Source of the DNA: Heracleum sosnowskyi
Taxonomy: Eukaryota > Streptophyta > Magnoliopsida > Apiales > Apiaceae
Direction: 5' to 3'
DNA: 64,000 nucleotides
NCBI GenBank assembly: GCA_030848705.1
Contig: CM061238.1
Coordinates: 82,236,685-82,300,684, forward strand
Every line of letters begins with the position of its first letter. The first letter of the stretch is position 1. Of this stretch, positions 12,244 through 23,789 are shown piece by piece. The notes below the pieces were generated by a model. The model was not told where the DNA came from, ran no database searches, and saw only the letters and a program-made list of their open reading frames with translations. The position numbers were made by a program, and so were the translations under genes.

Positions 12244-13004
12244 AGATGTATTATTCTTTTAATATGTACTATTATGAAATTTAACATTTATTTTATATTT
12301 ACAATAATTAAATAATAATTTTAAATTATTTTTCCAGGTTTTCCAAAAGTATTACTTTTTAATAAAATATTATTATTAACTGTAAGTTGTAAATACAATT
12401 ACATTTATATTCATTCTATTATTAAGGTTTTACTTTAAATTAAATTAAATAGAATATAAATAACTATTATAGACTTTCCTTTTTTAACAATTGTGGATCC
12501 AGTGCGCACATGATGATCTTTGTATTCTTTTAATATAAGTTTATGTTTACGATGTTCATATATTTTTAATATTAATATTTTAGCATAAGTTGTTGGAATT
12601 TATGTATATTTATTAATAATTTTTTTAGTAATTATATATTTATGTTGTTGTAATATATAGTTTTCTTTTTAGTTTTCTTGTATATATATAATTTTTAATT
12701 ACACTTTGGTATATTGTAATATTAGTAAATGAAGTTGATTTTCTATTAGTATTAATATTTAATAATTTAGTGTATATTATTCTTTTAATATATATGAATA
12801 TTATTGTGAAATTTAACATTTTTTATATTTGAAATAATTAAATAGCAAATTTACATTATTTATTTTAATTTTTTACGTTTTCTAAAATTATTACTTTTTT
12901 AATAAAAAAATGTTATAACTTGTAAATACAACTATATTTATAATCATTCTATTATTAAGGTTCTACTTTAAATTACATTAAATAGAATATTAGTAATTAT
13001 TTTA
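12244..13004. repeat. Direct duplication of about 235 bp
   Basis: The segment at about 12244-12478 recurs at about 12768-13004 in the same orientation, diverged. Both start around TATTATTCTTTTAATAT and end around CATTCTATTATTAAGGTT followed by CTTTAAATTA. Surrounding DNA from 11800 to 13010 is very AT-rich with no coding signal. Confidence 0.7.
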
Positions 13005-14056
13005 AACGAAAACCCCTTTACCAATTATATATAAGTATTGTTGTGGAATAAAAAACCGTACTTGTAAATTTATTGCTAGGGTTTAAGAGTTTCGAGCTTT
13101 AATGGTTGTTCTCGTGTTTCGTGACTAAAATCGGCCCTCACAAGATGCATCCGTATCTCAATCTGTGCTGAGAATTAAGCCAAGAAACATAGTTCTAATG
13201 TGAAGGATCAGGGTCCTTATATAGGCGTCAGGAGCCTTGTATTTTGGGTATGTTTGGGAGACTTAGCGAATAAGTCTCCTTCTTGACAGTTGGATAAGTA
13301 TTGTATTCCTTGGTGGATAAGTCTTTTCCTTATCGTAGGATAAGGACTGTGACTAGTTATTTCCATTAATTGGGATTCTGGATCCTTCTTTGAAGTATTT
13401 ATCATATTTTGGACTCTATTTATGAGCTGTATATTTCCCTTATTTATTAATTAAGAAATTAATAAATAATCAGGGTTTCGGGCCTTATACTTGGGCCGTA
13501 TTCTTGGACCAATCCAGGTCTAATTAATACATCATTAATTACATTTCTAGGATTACTTTTCTTTCCATATCAAGTATATAATATATGCAGCACTTGAAGT
13601 CATAATCGTCTTGCAGAGTTCAAATAAAAATGTAAGGAAAAATGATGATCAAGAAAAAATGTAAGGAAAAATCAAGATGTGGAGGGCAAATATACTTAAA
13701 AGTATTATTAGGTTCGACCTAAATATATAGCAGTGCAATTCTCAAATTACTTGACATCACATGACCAAAAGTACATCGAGAAAAGTATCAAAGATAGGGT
13801 TTATGTTGTCGCTCTATAGGGAGGCTAGAAAGCAGATTCAAGAGATTAAGAAAGGAGGTTCGGGAGGTTTGGGATTGAATAAATTTGCTCAGGAACAACG
13901 AAGTTGTTCTCCTATAATATATTTTAGTAGATTAGTAGATTACCAATTTCCAAAAATAAATAACTTTAATCATTCCATGAATCATTTTTGGTAACTAAAT
14001 AAATCAAAATATTGTCACATACAGTCGAGAATCTTGATAATGCTTTTATGCCGATT
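13005..14056. other. Intergenic, LTR-like but unassigned
   Basis: 13020-13600 has repeat-like texture (a TTATATAGGCG TATA-like site near 13217, repeated GGATAAG words) that could be an old LTR, but no matching copy, primer site or TSD was found. A 77-codon open frame at 13761-13994 has no recognisable domain and is not called as a gene. Confidence 0.3.
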
Positions 14057-14064
14057 TCTTGAAC

Positions 14065-15650
14065 CAGGGGCGAAACCAGGATTAAATTTTACCCCGAGCT
14101 AAACTATCATTAAAATTTCAGTAAATCAAAAAAAAATTATATACCTTAATTGTCGACATCTTTACAACCTTTTCTTTCTTGAGGAAGGCATTGAGGAAGG
14201 CACAGATGACAACTGAATTCTACGACTTTGCATATTTTGATAACGTTGCAAAATGACTTCGTCGTTTATGTCTCTAAATATGGCCTTCTCGATGTAAACC
14301 ACCATGCTATCGTTCAACCACTCATCCCCCATCCTATTGCGCAAATAAGTCTTAAGAATTTTCATTGCAGAGAACACTATTTCAACATTAGCAATTGCTT
14401 TTGATTTTTGAATGCCTGACATCTTCTTGTAGCTTCATTATGGGAGCTACCAAAAGAACCTATATGGTCTCTGAATACTTCCAATGCCCTCTTCCAATTG
14501 TTAAATCATGTTGCTAAAAACACATCCCTTCCAGAATTATCTGCTCTATTTGGTTTAAAGAGATAACACCACAAACAATATGCACGATCATATTTAATAC
14601 TATATTCTGACCAGTCAAACTCTTTGAACCAACTTTTTTGAAAGCTTCTTCTTTCTATACCGTACTGAGTCTTTGGGAACTCGTAATTTAGAGGCTGACA
14701 AGGGCCTTTAGCGAGATATGCCCTCCGCACTTGATCTCTAATATTTACATTGCATTCCTCAATTTGCTCTCTACGTCCTCGGTCTGAAATCAGATTTTCT
14801 GGATTGAATTCAACACATGCCCTTTTATTACTTGTAGGAGATTCCACATCCACATTAACAGATTCCACATTAACAGGCGTAGATGTTTTAGTTAAGAATT
14901 TATCCATCCTGAAATATATTATATATGCACTTAATTCAGATTATGTATTACCATTTTATCAAGTGTTAAATGTTAAATGTTAATCATGATTCATAATTTC
15001 ACACTTAATCTGTCATCTATGCACTTTTAAATGAGCTCAAAAATAATACAGAGACAAGTAGACAACTAAAGTCTAAAAAGAATAAAAAATACCTCTGTTG
15101 CATCTTGGTCGAGTGGTTTGCATCTAGTCTAGCAAGATTCCTGTCATTAATCAATACCCATCAACTAATTACACAACTTTATCAAAAAATTAAACTCTCA
15201 AATAATCAAATTAGGGAAAACATAATTCTATTTCTAGGTATTTAGGGAATTAGGGTTTTACCTTAATTGAAATTGTAAATCACTTTTACCAACTGGTTGT
15301 GGGCTTATGAGAGTCGACTAATTGTGTTTTTTTTCTTTAGTAGTGAATCTTTGACATCTTTCCTTTTTATTATAATTTATAATTGTTTGATAATTAAAAT
15401 TTATTTTGGTCTTCTAAAGCATTGAAATTACAATTAAAATAAGAAAAAGTTTTTTTTTTTTTTTAAATTGTCAAAATTAAAAATTTTTAATCGAAGTACA
15501 AATTGTTTTTGTCTAAATTTCAAAATTTTAAATTTGACCCAGGCTGAAAAAAATATATATAGTCATTTTTAAATTTGACCCCAGGCTGAAAAAAAAATTA
15601 CCTATATTTTTTTGTTCAACCGGGGCTAGCCCCCCTTGGTTCTGCCCCTG
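14065..15650 (-). mobile_element. hAT element, internally deleted
   Basis: The imperfect terminal inverted repeats are CAGGGGCGAAACCA at 14065 and the complement of TGGTTCTGCCCCTG ending at 15650. They are flanked by a perfect 8-bp duplication TCTTGAAC (14057-14064 and 15651-15658), the signature of hAT insertion. It is 1586 bp long and carries two ends of a transposase gene on the minus strand. The catalytic centre is deleted, so it is non-autonomous. Confidence 0.93.
14162..14907 (-). pseudogene. hAT transposase remnant (TTF/ZMYM1-like N-terminus joined to C-terminal dimerisation region)
   Basis: The N-terminal part starts at ATG 14907 (MDKFLTK). It runs through a TTF-type zinc-finger region with FDWSEYSIKYDRAYCLWCYL to about 14506, then past an in-frame stop (GFNNWKRALEVF is readable after it). 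Near 14425 it joins, out of frame, a C-terminal part (14422-14162) with VEIVFSAMKILKT and MGDEWLNDSMVVYIEK, typical of the hAT C-terminal dimerisation region. The DUF4371-like and catalytic core between them is gone; whole proteins of this type are roughly 700-800 residues. It would have been a cut-and-paste transposase and is now inactive. Confidence 0.85.
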
Positions 15651-15902
15651 TCTTGAACGCTACACTTGAATACAAATAACTTAAAAATGCTGCCAATACG
15701 CTTTTATTCAGTGTTCATGAGTAGTTTGCCTCTATTTTCTCATTTATTGAACGCAAAAGGCAAAAGTGTTCTGGTGTTCTTAATTGTATTGAAACGAATT
15801 GTTCCTCATCAACTTCGGAGAGAGCATTGAGAGACACAACTCGACAATTAGTTTTGAGATTCCCTTTTGTGATTCTTTTAATAATTTATAAAATATTCAG
15901 TT

Positions 15903-16134
15903 TGTTATATAATATAATATATATATATATAAGAAGAACTAGAGAGAGCTAGACAGAAATGAGGAGATCATCATCTTATTCATATCATAAGACAATGTGC
16001 ATACAAGTCATTATATAGGCTTCCTATACATAGGTTACAAGAGAAGTGAAAAGCCAAGAGTTATACTAATTACAAGATAGGTGAAAAGCCAATGGAGTTA
16101 GAAACTCTAATAGTCATACAATTATTTCATAACA
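15903..16134 (-). repeat. 3' LTR of copia A
   Basis: 232 bp, TG...CA bounded on either strand. It lies against a purine tract that reads AAGGGGGAG on the minus strand (16135-16145). Confidence 0.8.
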
Positions 16135-16145
16135 CTCCCCCTTGG
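16135..16145 (-). other. Polypurine tract of copia A
   Basis: CTCCCCCTTGG on the plus strand, i.e. CCAAGGGGGAG directly before the LTR start on the minus strand. It is the plus-strand DNA primer site of the element. Confidence 0.8.
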
Positions 16146-16275
16146 ATATCTCACACAAACATCATGCCTCATTAAAACCTTACTAGGAAAAACCCTGTGG
16201 GAAAAATCCTAGTGAAGGAAAAAGAGTACATGTGTAGTACATAATGTAATGTAAAAGAAGTATCATATCTCCCCC

Positions 16276-18200
16276 TCATTTCAATATATCTCGAAGCTTA
16301 TGCATTCCAATCTTATTTGCCAATTTCCTGAAGGATGATGTAGGAAGTGCTTTTGTGAACAAATCTGTTGGATTCTCACATGAGCGAATCTAATAGACGT
16401 CAATTACTCCCATTTGATGAAGCTCATGAGTGAAGAAAAACTTTGGATCAATGTGCTTCTTCCTATCACCTTTAATGTCAGATCTCCAATCTTAACCATA
16501 TAAATAAATGACCATCCTCATGGGTTGCACGATACAATCATAAGAAGTGCCTGCAATTGTTAATTTCATAGCATACCAAAATAATAACATCTCCGCCTTA
16601 TGTGAATACATATTCAATTCTGAGACGCAAATTATGATAATCATGTAAACACTTTGCACCTGAAAAATCAATATAAACCTTTGTCGAATAGGTTAGTGGA
16701 GATCAAATAAAAATTTCTCATCAAGATTCTCATGTCTTCATATTTGACTTTCTTTAAACTCCGCTAGTGAATTTATTAATTAATAAATTGAAACATGTAT
16801 AATTAGCAAGATAAATGAATATCTTACGCATTATGATATGTGGTACTTCATGACCAAGAATTGTCTTTTTAAGTGTGCAGAGCGGCGACTATCATCTTCC
16901 TTCAGGGAAGAAGTTGTATTTCAGAATGTATTAGCATCTCTTTCATATATATTAAAAATAATCATGTATTTATAATCCTTCTGGGATCTTTATCCAATCG
17001 ACTTTCATAAGCCACAAGTTCTAAGCATTCTCATAAAAATTATATTCGTCTCCGCTCAAAAGTAGTTTTCTCTTTCAAAATTTGCATGGTTTCGGGGAAA
17101 CTGTAAAATAATAATAAAATTCACAACTTTACAAAACAAACTCAATAATCCTAATATATTATGATTATGAGGTGAAACTCATTCGAATGTCAATTAGAAA
17201 CACATTCTAATTTTCATCCACTATGGCCAGAGATCTATATGAGTTATCACAAATCATAAATCATATTATCTTCAAAAAGAAGTAGAAGATTAAACAATCA
17301 TCACATTTCATGTATATCTTCTTATACCCGTACATACCCTTATGTGTACTCCATGAGTTAAGGAATATGCCAAAGTATAATTATAAAAATAACAAGAAGT
17401 ATTTCTATAATAATTTTATGTTGGACTACTGGTCCAGAACTCTTTACAACTCGATAGGGTTAGTTCTCAAGAACTTAATTTTCTGTTTCTGGCAGTTTTA
17501 ATCCTACTGGAATTGAATTTAAATGTTGTCAAGTGGGTCATATAAAATTAAAATCAAATCTTTCGTATATTGCCAGACTATTTGGTAATTATGTAATCAT
17601 GTCCACCACAAGATATTATTTCTCTTCATAAGCAATATAAGGTCATTATATAACTATGTGACCTTTATATTTCGTAGATTTCAATTTCACATAAATATTC
17701 ATTCATACCCCACTGACTTTTTATACATGTGTGAATTGCAGTTCTAAATATTTCTCTATTTTAAAGAGATAATGATTTTTATAGCGCACTTCCTTCACAA
17801 CTTCTGGTGTGCGAACTGCAAGTCCAAATAATTTATCTCTTTATAAGAGAATTTGTTTCAATCATTTACTTATATCTTTGGCCAATTTATTTTCTGATCC
17901 TCATTATAATCCATAACCTCAAGTGTTAAATTTTCATATGATGTATCGTCGACATTGATTTCAATAAATGGTTCCATTTTTTCTAGACATGACATAATAT
18001 ATTGAGATCTCATAGGTACCTTCATTTTTCTTTCTTTTGTCATGTCTACAATCTCTTCTGAAGATCATTCAAAAGTTACCCACTCCTCAATTTAGCCATC
18101 ATCAATTGCTGCTCCTTTTTACCTTTAAGGATAATTTTGTTATGGGACCTACTAGTCTATCACGCTTCAGGCGTTCTTTAGACACATAGCATCTTGAGGT
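16276..18200 (-). pseudogene. Decayed copia pol of element A
   Basis: Near its end (16276-16500) the minus strand reads KHIDPKFFFTHELHQMG, two in-frame stops, then NPTDLFTKALPTSSFRKLA and KIGMHKLRDILK. This is the conserved C-terminus of copia RNase H. At about 18130-18170 a piece reads RLKRDRLVGPITK, like the LKRGRPxGSKDK linker between integrase and reverse transcriptase. Between them the frame is lost by many stops and indels. The only function inferable is former reverse transcription and integration. Confidence 0.6.
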
Positions 18201-18920
18201 TGTCCTTCCAGGACATATTTATTTGGAGCATCTGTAGCTGGTATATGTGATATAGCCACTCTTTCATGTCAGCATATATGTCTGACAATAATTGAAACAT
18301 ATGAATGAATTATCTTCTGAACTTCTAGTTCAGAATCTTTACTATGAGTATCAACACGAGGCAATGATAATTCATTCATACTGAATATCACCAGCTATTC
18401 ATTTTCTCCCCCTAATTTTGAGAAAACAGACTCAATAAATTGAATCATAGTCAAATACACATAGATGGCTCTAAAAATATATAATTATTGATAACCACTC
18501 ATTTGTAATGTATATCCAACTATATCTTTTTGTTGTGGTGAAACAATTACAGCTGACCAAATTTAATTTATAATAGGGAGACATTATGATAACTGGATGG
18601 CTAGATGTGCATCAATAAATGTCACAAGATATTCGAAAATTTTCATTATACAATAATTCTCATTGAACATTTGGGTAGTAGACTCGCCAACATTAAATGC
18701 ATATGCTTGATAATATGATTAACTAAACAATCAAACTGAAAGGCATATGTTTAGGCCTATTTGTTTACATCGAGGAATTAACTCAACATTAAACAAGCTG
18801 TAATAAGTAAGTAATAATTCAGATTGTCACAGGAATCTCAGAAGATTATAACAGTCAAAAGAATGAAGATAAAAGTCATCTACAGACTTGAAGTTATTCT
18901 ACATTGAAAGAAGTTCATTA

Positions 18921-19414
18921 TGTTAGGCCTAATACAGTATAATCAAATATATATGAGAATAACAATAATCAAGAACACTGTTTATGAATCAAGAAACTGT
19001 AATAGTATTAACAGCTTCTCTCTTTATGATGTTAATGAATCACAAAGAGCTTCTAGGTTACAAGAATAATAATCAATAATCGCATCCCTTCTAGGGATAA
19101 CCTATCTGTGTTTATATAATACACAGCTACATACAATCCATCTCTAATTGATATTCCTATAAGTTAGCTATACAGTTCATATCAATTAAGGATTGCTTCT
19201 TATCTTCTATTCCGTTTCCTTAGCTGTATCAATATATTCTGCTTCTTTCCATCTTCAGAATATATTGCTTCTAGAATATTCAATTCAGCACCGACAGCTA
19301 ATTCAACTATCACCACGTCAGACTTTAACAAACTCTGACTGGCTTCAATGTAAACTCTGATGATCACCTGTTGCTTAAACACTGATGAACAAACGTCAGC
19401 AATTATATCTAACA
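18921..19414 (-). repeat. 3' LTR of element B
   Basis: 494 bp, TGTTAGGCC...ATCTAACA on the plus strand. It is identical to 29486-29979 except near 19164 (C versus G) and near 19367 (C versus T). Confidence 0.95.
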
Positions 19415-19426
19415 ATCTCCCCCAAC
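19415..19426 (-). other. Polypurine tract of element B
   Basis: ATCTCCCCCAAC on the plus strand; the minus strand reads GTTGGGGGAGAT right before the LTR. Confidence 0.85.
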
Positions 19427-19563
19427 TTGTGCATAATAAAAATGTACAAGTTAAACAGATAATTGATGATGTCAAAACATATAACAAATGCAGTGTTTAA
19501 AATATATCAGAGTTTAACTTTAACTTAGAATAGAAAACTTAAAAAAAAACTTACAGTCAGACT

Positions 19564-22197
19564 TTATTTGATTTCTTGAATATCAGGAACAGTTCTGAGA
19601 TAATCCATGAGAAGTCTTCTTTCAGCCCTTTCCAGCTCTTCAACCATAACTTTCTTCAACTCTCTCAACTCTGGATCAGATTCTCCAGTCTGATAAATTG
19701 CAGCTCTCAAAGAATAGATGGAATTTTTCCTCATCTCATTCCCTAGCCTAATAAAATATGGTTTATCAGATTCTAGATTGAATTCTAAGACTTTAACTCC
19801 CAGATCAGTCCTTAGTCTTGCACTGTTTCTTTTCATTTCTACAATCTTTCCATGAGCATCTTTGTACTTAGGGATGTAAGCACTTGTAATTTTAGCACCA
19901 CTAAGAACCTTTGCTCTCATCATCCTTACTCTCAAAACTTCAGCAACATTTTGAGTCCTTTGATTTCTGACTTTGAGTAAATATAAGACATATTCTAACT
20001 CTTCAGCCATTTTCAAGTGTATATCATTTTCACCTATTCTGTATACTCTGCCATCAGCCATGAAGTATAACAGAAAGTCCTTCCTAAGTCCCTTATGATG
20101 AATTAACTGAACAGACTCTAGCTTGTCAAGGTTCTCTTGAGTAACCCCAACACCAGGTTCTGCCAGTGATGTTTGATCCATTGGACTGTTATTTATCCTC
20201 TTCTCTCTGTGTGAACCTAAACCAGACTTGTCATAAGATTGTTTTCCAAGTACTATCCTGGTTTTAGAAAAATCCACAGGTTCTAATGTCAGAGTTTCAG
20301 AAAGTACAGGTCTTAAGAAACCTTTGAGTTGAGTTTGTACAACTTGAGCCTTGTCAGAGGTTGTCACAATTTTAGTAGAAATATCAACATGAGCAACGTC
20401 AGAGGTTGATTTGTTTATCCTTGATTCAACTTGAGCAATGTCAGAGGTTGAATAAATCTTCTTTGGTAACTGTTCTTCTTCAACCAGTTTACCCTTTCCC
20501 TTATCAGTGTTTGCAATCACAGGCTTCCTTGAGTATTGTATACTCTGTTGAGAAGTTTCCTTGATGGAAATACCCTTTTCTTTCTTTCTAGGAACCTTGA
20601 CAGCTTTCTTTTTGTAAGTACCATCCTTCAATTTCTTCTCATGCTCTTCAGCAAGACTCAGCATTTCAGCTTCCATGTCTTCAACTGTAGCTTCATTACC
20701 ATGTTCTTCTAGAAACATCTTGGTAGCAATTTCTTCATCAGTTAATGGATTGGATGAAATAATTAAACTCTTAAGTCTTGAACCACTGGCAGAGTTTGAG
20801 ATTCCTTTACCAGAGTTTGTCAACCTATTAGAATTTAATCTTGATTTTCTTTTCCCTTGAGCAGAAATTAAATTCCTCTCAGTTTCCTTGCTTCCACCAT
20901 CAGCAGAATCATCCCTCCGTCTCAGAGTTTGAGTGTCTTTGCATTTGTCATTTGGTACACTCTCCCCCTTTTTGACATCATCAGAAAGTAGTACTGATGT
21001 CAGCAATTCTAGAGCAGTAGAAATAGAATTCAATTGTGCAGACATTGCAGTCTGATTCTCCTCAACTTTCCCAAGCCTCTTCTTAATGTCATCAGAATCC
21101 TTGGCTTGCTGCTTGAACATGGCAGAATAATAAGACCTATCAGTCTTTAAGGTAAGATCCCTTATACCAACTTCATTCCTAAGATTGGTAACCACTGTTT
21201 GTGTTTCATCAAACCTATTGTTTAAGGCTTTGACTTGAACCACAGTGGCCTTTAGACTTGTAAGAACATCAGAGTTTGAAATTTTCTTCACAGAATCATC
21301 AAGAAAATCAGCAGCCCTCTGTGCAGAAAAGATACAATCTGCAGCAGCCCATCTGTTATAGTACATATTCTGGAAATGCTCAGCAGTTTCTCTATTAATC
21401 TCTCTTTCTTCATCAGTATTGACACCATCAGCCAATGAAACTTGAATACTAGGGTGTGAATGAGAACCCTCAGCATCATTTTCAGCTTCTTCATCAATAT
21501 CTGCTTCATTTGCAGCAGGAACATTTTCAACAGTTTCATCAATTAACTGTGCAGTTTCATCAATTACTTTAGCTGCAACAGTTTCAGGAATATCAGAGTT
21601 TACGTGAGTAAAAACCTCTACTTCTCTTGTAACAATCTCAACAACAGCCTGTTGTAGAGCTTCAAGTAGAACAGCATCTTGTACAACATTCTCTGTTACA
21701 ACTTCCAAACTCTGATCAACTTCCTCACCTTGTTCAGAATGTGCATTATTTACTGAAAGAACCTCTGTGTGAGAACCCACAGAGTCTTCAATCACTAAGG
21801 TGGCTTGATCAGCTGCCACATCCTCAGTATCACAAATACTGATACTAGGATGTGCTTCCAAATCTTCATCAACAAAGAAATCCATATTCTCAAAAACTCT
21901 GCTGTCAGAATGATCAGCAGCTTCCTCAACTACATCATCAGCATTTGATGTAGGAGCTTCTATATCAGCACTTACCATTTGAGGCATAGGTGCTGCTTTA
22001 GCATTTACATTGGATGCACCAAAGAGATGTGCAGCCACAAGTCTTCTTTTCCTTTGATGAAGAGTTTCATCATCAGTTTCACTCTTCTCATCAGCATCAT
22101 CAGACTTTGCCCTGTTGGCTCTTCTTTTCTTTAACCTTTTCTCCTGAGGCATATCATCAGTATTTGATACCCCAGCTTCATTTTCTGATGGCCTCAC
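19564..22197 (-). CDS. SIRE-type ORF3 (envelope-like position), 877 codons
   Basis: Long open frame downstream of pol on the same strand, in the place of the 'envelope-like' ORF of SIRE elements. It is hydrophilic. The N-terminal third is acidic with many D/E/S and a KRLKKRRANRAK basic patch near residues 20-32. The middle (about residues 290-400) looks helical and coiled-coil prone (VVTNLRNEVGIRD, IKKRLGKVEENQ). The C-terminal 150 residues are mixed charge. No signal peptide or membrane segment is visible, so an envelope role is not supported. The listed first codon is GTG, not ATG; the natural start is probably the ATG at 22370 in another frame (separate entry). The product's function is unknown. 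Confidence 0.7.
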   Translation of the reverse strand: MRPSENEAGVSNTDDMPQEKRLKKRRANRAKSDDADEKSETDDETLHQRKRRLVAAHLFGASNVNAKAAPMPQMVSADIEAPTSNADDVVEEAADHSDSRVFENMDFFVDEDLEAHPSISICDTEDVAADQATLVIEDSVGSHTEVLSVNNAHSEQGEEVDQSLEVVTENVVQDAVLLEALQQAVVEIVTREVEVFTHVNSDIPETVAAKVIDETAQLIDETVENVPAANEADIDEEAENDAEGSHSHPSIQVSLADGVNTDEEREINRETAEHFQNMYYNRWAAADCIFSAQRAADFLDDSVKKISNSDVLTSLKATVVQVKALNNRFDETQTVVTNLRNEVGIRDLTLKTDRSYYSAMFKQQAKDSDDIKKRLGKVEENQTAMSAQLNSISTALELLTSVLLSDDVKKGESVPNDKCKDTQTLRRRDDSADGGSKETERNLISAQGKRKSRLNSNRLTNSGKGISNSASGSRLKSLIISSNPLTDEEIATKMFLEEHGNEATVEDMEAEMLSLAEEHEKKLKDGTYKKKAVKVPRKKEKGISIKETSQQSIQYSRKPVIANTDKGKGKLVEEEQLPKKIYSTSDIAQVESRINKSTSDVAHVDISTKIVTTSDKAQVVQTQLKGFLRPVLSETLTLEPVDFSKTRIVLGKQSYDKSGLGSHREKRINNSPMDQTSLAEPGVGVTQENLDKLESVQLIHHKGLRKDFLLYFMADGRVYRIGENDIHLKMAEELEYVLYLLKVRNQRTQNVAEVLRVRMMRAKVLSGAKITSAYIPKYKDAHGKIVEMKRNSARLRTDLGVKVLEFNLESDKPYFIRLGNEMRKNSIYSLRAAIYQTGESDPELRELKKVMVEELERAERRLLMDYLRTVPDIQEIK

Positions 22198-22370
22198 TCT
22201 TGCAGACTTAACAGCTTCAACGGTGCGGTGAGAGCAGTACCAATATCAGAGTTCGACAAGAAATTCTGAATCAAATGAAACGCCTCCGGTGCGTTCTCAT
22301 TTGCCAAAGGAGCAGCATAGTTATTTGGAACAAATTCTAACCCAGAAGCAGTAAACATTGTAGTAGCCAT
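22194..22370 (-). pseudogene. Probable N-terminal piece of ORF3, out of frame
   Basis: ATG at 22370 opens 58 codons (MATTMFTASGLEFVPNN...) that end in a TGA overlapping the first codons of the 877-codon frame. The LEFVPNN start recalls N-termini of ORF3 proteins in SIRE elements of other plants. A frameshift or deletion around 22200-22240 separates it from the rest. Confidence 0.5.
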
Positions 22371-23789
22371 TAGAAAAGTTTAGAAGAAAGCAAGAAATAA
22401 GACAGAGAAAAGTGTAGAATGTATGCAGTGAAAGTGTTTGAGACAGTGTTTGGGAGTAAAAACTTAAGAAAAGATGAAATGTGTAAAAGAATGAACCGTT
22501 TATGTGTAGTAAGTTTAAATAATAACTGTGAAAATTAAAACCCAATCGTTTTAATCATTACTACACACAGCAGGCGTCTTTGAAAAGTGTGTGAGTGGGA
22601 CAGATGTCAAACATGCATACGCTGACAGCTGTATGTAACAACTTCCAATACACACGCGCAGTAAAAATAGCCATAATTACCGCTTTTCACACTGTTCAAA
22701 ACACTCAACCTCTCTCTCTCTGTTTAATACAAATATGACCCGTTTGTAATCATACTCTTTCGAATTTCTCAACAAATGTCTAATCTCAAAATTATAAAAT
22801 GTCTGAAACAAAGAAATCATTTTAACCATCAGAGATTAAAACAAAGTTACCTCGGCGTATTTCACACAATACATCAGTGTTTACCATTTGTCCTTCTTTG
22901 TCAATAAACTCTTTTCTCAAACTGTACAGGTGTGAAAATATGTGTGTGCAATAGCAGAGTTTACCGAAATCAAATATTTAGATCATCTCAAAGTGCATAA
23001 AATCCACAAACTAAATCAGTAAAGGCTGGTTGCTCAAACTCTTATATAACCTAAAATCTGATTTTTATATCTAAACTCTGTATTCTGATATCCTTTCATT
23101 TGGATATATCTTTTATTTTTCACCCCCTTTATATATATATTATTCTGATTTTTATATATTATTTTATTTTATTTTTTATTTTTTATTTTATTTTATTTTA
23201 TTTTTATTTTTTTGATTTTTCCAGTAATCAGTGGTTGGCACTAGTCACCAAAAATCAAAGATTTTAGCCCTTATTTCATACAATAAGTTCCTGGATCTTC
23301 CTAGGCACAACATGATCTCAAAGGAATTTGTGCTCTTTTTGGCATCTTTTGATTTGAGGGTGAATTATTTGCAATTAATAATCAGAGTTTAGACTTTTCA
23401 TCAGTTAATACAATTAATTTATGAGAGAAAATGCAAACAGCTAATACAAACTCAGTGTATAGGATTAATAAACTAAGAGATGCTATAAATATAGAGCCAG
23501 TATCATGCTGTGTTAACTTACTGCACATATTTGAGATCAGAATCTATACAACTCTTGAGGATTCATAATTACTTACTGAGAATTATGCTTCATACAAATT
23601 TCTTCATTGGTCCATATGTTTCAGACAAAATTACAATCAGAGTATGACCAACACTTTATGACTAACAGAGTTTAGCATCAGAGTTTACTTTCAGAGTTTA
23701 TGACACTGGTACTCATAACAGTTAAAACATGCAAGGAATCATGAGCATAAAAATCAAACATGTATAGTTTTTGAGTCTAACCCGTATCT
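22371..23789 (-). other. Spacer between pol and ORF3 of element B
   Basis: About 1.4 kb without a gene. It holds a TTTTATTTTATTTT low-complexity tract (about 23150-23215) and several copies of the CAGAGTTT word (for example near 22963, 23384 and 23665-23700). SIRE1 uses stop-codon read-through into its ORF3; the long spacer here makes that mechanism unlikely, so a separate or spliced mRNA is more plausible. Confidence 0.6.

Noticed and set aside
13761..13994. 77-codon plus-strand frame starting MTKSTSRKVSK
   Set aside because: No recognisable family, low-complexity tail, no splice or promoter context.
19200..19487. 95-codon minus-strand frame crossing the LTR of element B (copy at 29765-30013)
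   Set aside because: Lies in LTR and polypurine region and is duplicated with the LTR; no coding evidence.
19564..22197. Envelope glycoprotein
   Set aside because: No signal peptide, membrane segment or clustered glycosylation pattern; only its position is envelope-like.
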